From: JBHHZI01 sp046757965
GTDB lineage: Bacteria; Acidobacteriota; Polarisedimenticolia; SMYD01
Length of the DNA stretch: 11,032 nucleotides
Reading direction: 5' to 3'
NCBI GenBank assembly: GCA_046757965.1
Contig: JBHHZI010000112.1
Location: 1 to 11,032, forward strand
The position numbers and the translations under genes were made by a program. Under the pieces are notes generated by a model. The model had not been told where the DNA came from. It searched no databases and saw only the letters and a list, made by a program, of their open reading frames with translations. How positions within the stretch are numbered: the stretch's first letter is position 1; every line of letters begins with the position of its first letter. Positions 5,965-11,032 of this stretch are shown here, in pieces.

Positions 5965-7583
5965 TCCGCACCTTCGAGACCCGGCATCACCTCACGTACT
6001 GAGGCATGTGAACCACCTGCTCCCCACCCTCCGCCACCCGGCGTCTCGATGATGAGGCGGTCTCCGGCGGCCATCTGCCGCCGGCACTTGGCGCCCAGCC
6101 TCTCCTCCCGGTCTGTGTCCGCCCGCACCAGCGTGTTGCGGCCTGGCGCGCCGTCCGACCCGCCGGCCAGTCCCCACGGGCCGCGGGCGCGCCGTTCCGT
6201 GATCAGGGTGAGTTCCGCATCGGCAAGAAAAAGATACTCTCGCACCAGGCCGGCGCCACCCGGGTACCGGCCGGCCCCGCCACTCCCATGCCGGATCGCG
6301 TAGCGCTCGACCCGCACCGGCAGCGCGTGCTCGATGGCCTCCACCGGTGTGTTGAGGGAGTTGGTCATGTGGCTGTGCCGGGCGCTCATGCCGGGACCGT
6401 CGGGCCGGCCTCCATGGCCCCCGGCGAGGGTCTCGTAGTAGGTGAACGGCCGGCCGTTGCCGGGGCGGACACCGCCGAAGGCCACATTGTTCATGGTGCC
6501 CTGAGACGCCGCGGCAACGCGGTCGGGCAGCGCCTGCGCCAGGGCGCCGAGCACCACGTCGACGAGCCGCTGGCTGGTCTCCACGTTGCCGCCGGCCACC
6601 GCCGCGCCGGCCGGTGGATCGAGCAGGGAGGGCGACGACACGATCACGTCGAGGGGCGCGTACAGCCCCGCGTTCGACGGCGCGTCGGCGTCGAGCAGAG
6701 TTCGAAAGGCGTAGTACACCGCTGAATTCGCGATGGCGGGAACGGCGTTGATGCCTCCACCGGCCGGGCCGCCGGTCCCGGTGAAATCGACGCGGGCGAC
6801 CTCTTCTTCCACCGTCACCGCGACCACGAGCGGGAACGGTCCCCCGCCGCACCCGTCGTCTTCCATGACGTCCTCGAACCGGTAGGTTCCGTCCGGGAGC
6901 GAGGCGATCAGCGCCCGCATGGAGCGCTCGGCGCGGGCCAGCAGGTGCTGCCCGTACGCCATCACCTCGGCCTCGCCCCGTCGCCTCACGAGGTCCGCCA
7001 GGCGCCGCTTCCCCACTGCCAGAGCGGCGGCCTGGGCGTCGAGGTCGCCCGTGCGCTCGATGGGGGTGCGCACGTTGGCCAGCAGCAGCCGGTGGGTCTC
7101 GGTCACCGGGACGCCGGCGCGGACCCAGTGCACCGGCGGGATCACCAGTCCCTCCTGGAGCAACTCGCCGGCGATCGGCATCGAACCGGGCGTGGCGCCG
7201 CCGATGTCGGCATGGTGGGCCCTCACCGCCAGGAAGAAGGCCGGGGCCGCCGCGTCCGCCCCGAACCAGGGAGCCACCATGGGGAGATCGGGGAGGTGCG
7301 TGCCGCCGCGAAACGGGTCGTTGAGGAGAATGATGTCTCCGCGCTCCATGCGCGTCTCCGCAATGGCCGCGGCCACCGATGCGGGCATCGAGCCGAGATG
7401 AACGGGAATGTTCTCGCCCTGGGCGACCATGCGTCCGGCGCCGTCGAAGAGCGCGCACGAGTAGTCGCGCCGCTCGGTGATGTTGGGCGAGATGGCCGTC
7501 CGGCGCAGGGTCACTCCCATCTCCTCGGCCAGGGCGGCGAACAGGTGCCGGTAGACCTCGAGCGTGACGGGGCTGGCACTCAT
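5961..7583 (-). CDS. Hydantoinase B/oxoprolinase subunit HyuB
   Basis: A 540-residue HyuB-family protein, the partner of HyuA in ATP-dependent ring opening of hydantoins, N-methylhydantoin or 5-oxoproline. Substrate cannot be assigned, and acetone-carboxylase-like relatives share the fold. Typical features are PVTLEVYRHLF (5-15), RTAISPNITERRDYSCALFD (28-47), HLGSMPASV (62-70), NDPFRGGTHLPD (88-99), RAHHADIGG (121-129) and GGAGRYPGGAG, ending in TPGGGGWG (514-521). A 19-residue tail extends past that last motif, where many relatives stop. The start is ATG 7583, overlapping the hyuA stop as ATGA, with GGTGA a few bases upstream. The stop TGA overlaps the next glycosyltransferase start. The protein is soluble and cytoplasmic, with no signal peptide. 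GC is very high (45 of 60 in 6541-6600). Confidence 0.93.
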   Translation of the reverse strand: MSASPVTLEVYRHLFAALAEEMGVTLRRTAISPNITERRDYSCALFDGAGRMVAQGENIPVHLGSMPASVAAAIAETRMERGDIILLNDPFRGGTHLPDLPMVAPWFGADAAAPAFFLAVRAHHADIGGATPGSMPIAGELLQEGLVIPPVHWVRAGVPVTETHRLLLANVRTPIERTGDLDAQAAALAVGKRRLADLVRRRGEAEVMAYGQHLLARAERSMRALIASLPDGTYRFEDVMEDDGCGGGPFPLVVAVTVEEEVARVDFTGTGGPAGGGINAVPAIANSAVYYAFRTLLDADAPSNAGLYAPLDVIVSSPSLLDPPAGAAVAGGNVETSQRLVDVVLGALAQALPDRVAAASQGTMNNVAFGGVRPGNGRPFTYYETLAGGHGGRPDGPGMSARHSHMTNSLNTPVEAIEHALPVRVERYAIRHGSGGAGRYPGGAGLVREYLFLADAELTLITERRARGPWGLAGGSDGAPGRNTLVRADTDREERLGAKCRRQMAAGDRLIIETPGGGGWGAGGSHASVREVMPGLEGAE

Positions 7584-9622
7584 GACGTCACCGCGGGCTG
7601 ACGGGCGTCACGACGCCGCAGTCGCAGATTCCCGAGGCCGTCGACCCGGGCGGCCCAGCCGTCCGGAACCAGCGTCGTGGCGCCGTCCTCGGCCACCACC
7701 GCGGGGCCCAGCACGGTCTGCCCCGGCGTCAGCTCTTCCCGCCGGAAGAAACCCGCCTGACGCCGGGCCCGGTCGATCCAGACCATCTCCTGCGCAGGCG
7801 CGGTCACGATCTCCGTGACCTCCTCCCGGGCGGCCGGTTCGGGTGCGGTGAGGCGCCCGATCGCCCGGACCCGCAGGGTGACCAGCTCGATGGCCGCATC
7901 CGGGCGCGCATGGCCGTGACGCGCGGCATGGGCCGCATGGAACGCGGCAGCGGGATCGCTGCCATCGGGGACCCCGATCTCGAACGACTGGCCGGCGTAG
8001 CGCAGATCGAGCGTGCGGCGAAACTCCACCTTGGCGGCATCGAATCCCTCGCCGGCCATCTGCTCGCCGAGGTGCCTCTGCAGCGGCGCAGCGAGGGATT
8101 CCCGGTCGGCGATTCCCACCGCGGCCAGCGGCCGGAGCACGGTGGCGGCTCCGTCGAGGACCACGTCGGCATGAACCATCCCGGCCGCCGAGAACACGCC
8201 GGCATCGGGCGGCACGACCACCTCCGGGATGTCCAGGCCGGCGGCCACCTCCGCGGCATGGAGGCCACCGGCGCCGCCGAACGACAGCAGGGTGAAGTCC
8301 CGCGGGTCATATCCCCGGGCCAGCGACACCACGCGGATGGCTCGCTCCATCGCCGCGTTGGTCACCTGGACGATGCCGGCGGCGGCGGCGTGGAGGTCCA
8401 GCCCCAGTTGATCCGCCAGGGCGCCGACCGCCCGTCTCGCCCGCTGCGCGTCGAGGCGAACGCTCCCGCCGAGAACCATCGACGGCGCCAGTCGGCCCAG
8501 CACCACCTGGGCGTCGGTGACGGTCGGCTCCTCACCCCGTCCGTAGCAGGCGGGCCCGGGTTCGGCCCCGGCCGACCGGGGACCCACCACCAGGGCCCCG
8601 CCGCTGTCGCGCCGGGCGATGGACCCGCCCCCGGCGCCGATGGTGTGCAGGTCGATGAGCGGCACGCCGACGGCGTATCCTGCGACGGATGCCTCGGTGG
8701 TCACCGCCGGCTCCCCCTCGCACAGGGCGACATCGGTCGATGTCCCGCCCATGTCGAAGGTGACGAGGCGGGTGACGCCACTCCGGCGCCCCCACGTCGC
8801 CGCACCGACCACCCCGGCGGCCGGCCCCGACAGCAGGGTATGGACCGCCGCTTCTCCCGCCCGGGACGCCGAGAGAATGCCCCCGTTGGAGCGAAAGACG
8901 GCGAGACGCGCCGGGAGAAGCTGCTGTTCCAGGCGTTCGAGATAGGCCGACATCACCGGCGCGACAGCCGCATTCACCACCGTCGTGGAGGCTCGCTCGA
9001 ATTCCCGGTGTTCCGGCAGGACGCGGCTGGAAAGGCTCGCCACGCCGCCGGCAGACTCGATGACAGCGGCCGCCTGGTCCTCGTGCTCGGAGCCGGCGTA
9101 GGAGTGGAGAAAACAGACGGCGAACCTCTCCACCCCGTCCGCCACGGCGGCGCGCACGGCCGCATGCAGCCCACCGGTCTCCAGGGGCTGGATCTCCTCG
9201 CCGCCGGGGCCGAGACGGCCGGGGACCCCGATGCGGTCCTGCCGGGCCACCAGCGGCGTGGGAGGGAGAATCGACGCGTCATAAAGAGCCGGCCGCGCCT
9301 GGCGCCCGAGGTCGAGGAGATCCTCGAAACCCGCATTGGTCACCAGCGATACCCGGGCCGTCCGGCCCTCCAGGAGGGCATTGGTGGCCACGGTGGAGCC
9401 GTGCACGACGGTGGCGGTCGGCGGCAGACCCCCGCCGGCAGGATCGCCGGTCGCCGCCTCGAGACGGCCGGCCCCGGCAGCCAGGATCGCTCTCAGACCC
9501 TCGACCACTGCCCGGGACGGGTCGTCCGGGGTCGAAGGTACCTTGTGGCTGAACCGCCTCCCCGCCGCCTCCCACACCAGATCGGTGAAGGTTCCGCCGG
9601 TATCCACACCAATCCGCACCAT
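7580..9622 (-). CDS. Hydantoinase A/oxoprolinase subunit HyuA
   Basis: A 680-residue HyuA-family ATP-binding subunit that works with HyuB in ATP-dependent hydrolysis of a cyclic amide such as hydantoin, N-methylhydantoin or 5-oxoproline. Motifs are complete: DTGGTFTD (7-14, phosphate loop of the actin-like fold), HGSTVATN (74-81), LSGPAAG (264-270), FDMGGTSTDV (289-298), GAGGGSIA (329-336), EPGPACYGRG (354-363) and, further on, FGGAGGLHA. Length is normal for the family. The start is ATG 9622, where homology begins; the frame stays open to 9709 but those 29 residues are unlike the family. No Shine-Dalgarno precedes this ATG. Instead TATAAT lies six bases upstream, which suggests a leaderless message. 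It is the first gene of the minus-strand train and diverges from the M16 peptidase gene. The physiological substrate is not shown by context. Confidence 0.93.
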   Translation of the reverse strand: MVRIGVDTGGTFTDLVWEAAGRRFSHKVPSTPDDPSRAVVEGLRAILAAGAGRLEAATGDPAGGGLPPTATVVHGSTVATNALLEGRTARVSLVTNAGFEDLLDLGRQARPALYDASILPPTPLVARQDRIGVPGRLGPGGEEIQPLETGGLHAAVRAAVADGVERFAVCFLHSYAGSEHEDQAAAVIESAGGVASLSSRVLPEHREFERASTTVVNAAVAPVMSAYLERLEQQLLPARLAVFRSNGGILSASRAGEAAVHTLLSGPAAGVVGAATWGRRSGVTRLVTFDMGGTSTDVALCEGEPAVTTEASVAGYAVGVPLIDLHTIGAGGGSIARRDSGGALVVGPRSAGAEPGPACYGRGEEPTVTDAQVVLGRLAPSMVLGGSVRLDAQRARRAVGALADQLGLDLHAAAAGIVQVTNAAMERAIRVVSLARGYDPRDFTLLSFGGAGGLHAAEVAAGLDIPEVVVPPDAGVFSAAGMVHADVVLDGAATVLRPLAAVGIADRESLAAPLQRHLGEQMAGEGFDAAKVEFRRTLDLRYAGQSFEIGVPDGSDPAAAFHAAHAARHGHARPDAAIELVTLRVRAIGRLTAPEPAAREEVTEIVTAPAQEMVWIDRARRQAGFFRREELTPGQTVLGPAVVAEDGATTLVPDGWAARVDGLGNLRLRRRDARQPAVTS

Positions 9623-9628
9623 GAGTCG

Positions 9629-9634
9629 ATTATA
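9629..9634 (-). promoter_or_regulatory. Perfect -10 box implying leaderless hyuA transcript
   Basis: TATAAT on the minus strand (9634-9629) is followed by only six bases (CGACTC) and then the hyuA ATG. Transcription normally starts about six to seven bases after the -10 hexamer, which would put the first base at or next to the A of ATG. There is no Shine-Dalgarno in the gap, which agrees. No convincing -35 is found 16-18 bases upstream (CCGGAA at the 17-base spacing). Function is inferred from sequence only. Confidence 0.5.
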
Positions 9635-9795
9635 CTGGCGCCGTCCCGTGCTTCCGGCGAAACCAGCCGGGAAGCCGGCCGTATCTATCGAGGGAACCGG
9701 TCCGCTCACGGTGCCGGCCCCCTGTCCCGGGGGAAGTTTTCACATCTACAGGCAGGATCCTTGCCGGTGGGTTGCGGGTCCTGGCCTTTCACGTC

Positions 9796-9804
9796 AGAGG
9801 TGAG
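9796..9804 (+). promoter_or_regulatory. Strong ribosome binding site of the M16 gene
   Basis: AGAGGTGAG closely matches the complement of the 16S rRNA 3' end and lies four bases before ATG 9809 (eight bases from its GAGG core). It fixes the start of the peptidase gene and contrasts with hyuA on the other side of the intergenic region, which has none. Confidence 0.75.
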
Positions 9805-9808
9805 TCGC

Positions 9809-11032
9809 ATGGCCAATCTGAAGTTCCACGCAGCCTGGCGCCGTTCCGGGTTGATCCTCGGTGTCCTGGTGACCCTCCTGGCCGCCACGCCGGGGTTCAC
9901 ACAGGATCTGGCGTCATTCGAGCAGAAGACCACCACCCACGTGCTGGATAACGGCTGGACGTTCATCATCGTGGAACGGCCCGTGGCCCCGGTGTTCTCC
10001 TTCACCACCTACGCCAACGTGGGTGCGGCGCAGGAAGTGCCGGGCATCACGGGCCTGGCACACATGTTCGAGCACATGGCGTTCAAGGGCACGCCGAACA
10101 TCGGGACCAAGGACTACAAGAGCGAGAAACGCGCCATCGAGGAGCTGGAAGCGGCGTACCAGGCCTGGCAGGACGAACGACTGTCGAGGAATCCGGACCA
10201 GGAGAGGCTGGCCCAGCTCTCCGCACGCTTCGAGGAGAAGCAGAAGGCCGCCGATCAGTACGTGGTCAACAACGAGTTCGGGGACATCCTGTCACGTGAG
10301 GGCGGCACCGGGCTCAACGCGTTCACCAACTCGGACGTCACCGGCTACTTCTATTCGTTGCCGGCGAACAAGCTCGAGTTGATGGCCTTTCTCGAGTCCG
10401 AGCGCTTCATGCACCCGGTGTTTCGCGAGTTCTACAAGGAGCGCGACGTCGTCATGGAAGAGCGGCGGATGCGCACCGAGAGCAGCCCCATCGGGCGCCT
10501 GGTCGAAGAGTTCCTTGCGGCGGCCTATCTGGCGCATCCCTACGGGCAACCCACCGTGGGGCACCGTAGCGACCTGCAGAGCTTCACCCGGGAGGACGCC
10601 CTCGACTTCTACGACAAGTACTACGTTCCGAGCAACGTGGTGATGTGCCTCGTGGGCGACGTCGATCCCCAGCGCGTGCGCCAGCTGGCCGAGAAGTACT
10701 TCGGCGACTGGAAGCGAGAGCCCACGCCCGAGCCCGTGCGCACCGTGGAGCCCCCCCAGAAGGGGGAGCGTCGAGTGGTCGTGCGCGATCCGGGTCAGCC
10801 TTTCTACATCATTGGATACCACAAGCCGGCCGCCACCGATCCCGACGACGCTGCCTACGACGTCCTGGTGGAACTTCTGGCCAACGGACGCAGCAGCCGA
10901 ATCCACAAGCGTCTGGTCAAGGAGGAGAAAAAGGCGGTGGCCGTGGGCGCCCTCACCCAGTTCCCCGGCCTGCTCTACCCGGGCTTGCTCGTGGCCTTCA
11001 CCAGGTTGGCCAGGACCAGGGCCAGGTTGCGC
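9809..11032 (+). CDS. Secreted M16-family zinc metallopeptidase (3' end cut)
   Basis: This is the first 408 residues of an insulinase/pitrilysin-type (M16) peptidase. Residues 1-32 look like a Sec signal: basic MANLKFHAAWRR, then a hydrophobic core LILGVLVTLLAA, so the protein should be periplasmic or surface-exposed. The inverted zinc motif H-M-F-E-H is at 85-89 (His85, His89 as ligands, Glu88 catalytic). The third ligand is probably Glu218 in ERDVVMEERRM (211-221). The gap between them is about 50 residues longer than in mitochondrial processing peptidase because of a charged, helical, probably coiled-coil insertion (about 101-152). NAFTNSDVTGYF (170-181) is the usual substrate-edge strand. 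PSNVVMCLVGDVDP begins the second M16 domain, followed by GRSSRIHKRLV. The start ATG 9809 has a strong ribosome site. The last 12 codons (10997-11032) do not read like the family. It is active-looking; family members degrade peptides or process proteins. Confidence 0.93.
   Translation, partial: MANLKFHAAWRRSGLILGVLVTLLAATPGFTQDLASFEQKTTTHVLDNGWTFIIVERPVAPVFSFTTYANVGAAQEVPGITGLAHMFEHMAFKGTPNIGTKDYKSEKRAIEELEAAYQAWQDERLSRNPDQERLAQLSARFEEKQKAADQYVVNNEFGDILSREGGTGLNAFTNSDVTGYFYSLPANKLELMAFLESERFMHPVFREFYKERDVVMEERRMRTESSPIGRLVEEFLAAAYLAHPYGQPTVGHRSDLQSFTREDALDFYDKYYVPSNVVMCLVGDVDPQRVRQLAEKYFGDWKREPTPEPVRTVEPPQKGERRVVVRDPGQPFYIIGYHKPAATDPDDAAYDVLVELLANGRSSRIHKRLVKEEKKAVAVGALTQFPGLLYPGLLVAFTRLARTRARLR

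Larger units (their letters stand above)
9623..9808. other. Divergent intergenic region between hyuA and the peptidase gene
   Basis: These 186 bases separate two genes reading away from each other and must hold promoters for both. The visible elements are the minus-strand TATAAT at 9634-9629 and the ribosome site of the peptidase gene at 9796-9804. There is also a 5-bp GC stem (9718-9722 with 9729-9733) followed by TTTT, and a near-palindrome around GGATCC (about 9752-9766). I see no good -35/-10 pair on the plus strand. Confidence 0.6.

Noticed and set aside
5992..7458. 488-codon minus-strand frame inside hyuB
   Set aside because: It is almost entirely Arg, Gly and Ala with no hydrophobic core or domain, in another frame of a clear HyuB gene.
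9623..9709. Upstream extension of hyuA to 9709
   Set aside because: The added 29 residues are low-complexity and unlike HyuA N-termini, which begin right at the DTGGTFTD region. The TATAAT box also lies in this stretch.
9718..9740. GC stem followed by TTTT, like a rho-independent terminator
   Set aside because: The stem is only 5 bp, the T-run is short, and no plus-strand gene ends upstream, so there is nothing for it to terminate.

Overview
The window is high-GC bacterial DNA with densely packed genes. Seven genes run as one minus-strand train (about 9622 down to 832), flanked by plus-strand genes at both edges. The phylum cannot be fixed from the sequence. The mix of an exported M16 zinc peptidase, HyuA/HyuB and a carbamoyltransferase polysaccharide module would fit a free-living Gram-negative lineage (Acidobacteriota-like or another high-GC soil or marine group), but that is inference. 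Both ends look abnormal: an in-frame stop in AT-richer sequence at 1-41 and an AGG-rich tail at 10997-11032. The window may therefore be a whole contig with imperfect ends.

Region 1 (1-5964) is a cell-surface polysaccharide or glycoconjugate locus. It holds the C-terminal part of an SGNH-type hydrolase (plus strand), then on the minus strand, in order of transcription, a GT4 glycosyltransferase (4804-5964), a doubtful 98-codon frame (4511-4807), a NodU/CmcH-type carbamoyltransferase (2694-4514), an SxtJ-like membrane protein (2275-2685), a 52-residue DUF5989-type membrane protein (2097-2255) and a second GT4 glycosyltransferase (832-2100). The likely joint role is to add sugars to, and O-carbamoylate (and perhaps O-acylate or deacylate), an exported glycan. 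No polymerase, flippase or chain-length gene is visible here, so this is one edge of a larger locus.

Region 2 (5961-9622) encodes HyuB and HyuA, the two subunits of an ATP-dependent hydantoinase/5-oxoprolinase-type enzyme. It is much richer in GC than region 1, yet its last gene overlaps the first glycosyltransferase by four bases (ATGA). A TATAAT box six bases before the hyuA ATG, with no Shine-Dalgarno, suggests a leaderless transcript that may drive the whole train.

Region 3 (9623-11032) is a divergent intergenic segment followed by the start of a secreted M16 (insulinase/pitrilysin-like) zinc peptidase that runs off the window. No RNA genes, CRISPR arrays, insertion sequences or convincing rho-independent terminators were found.
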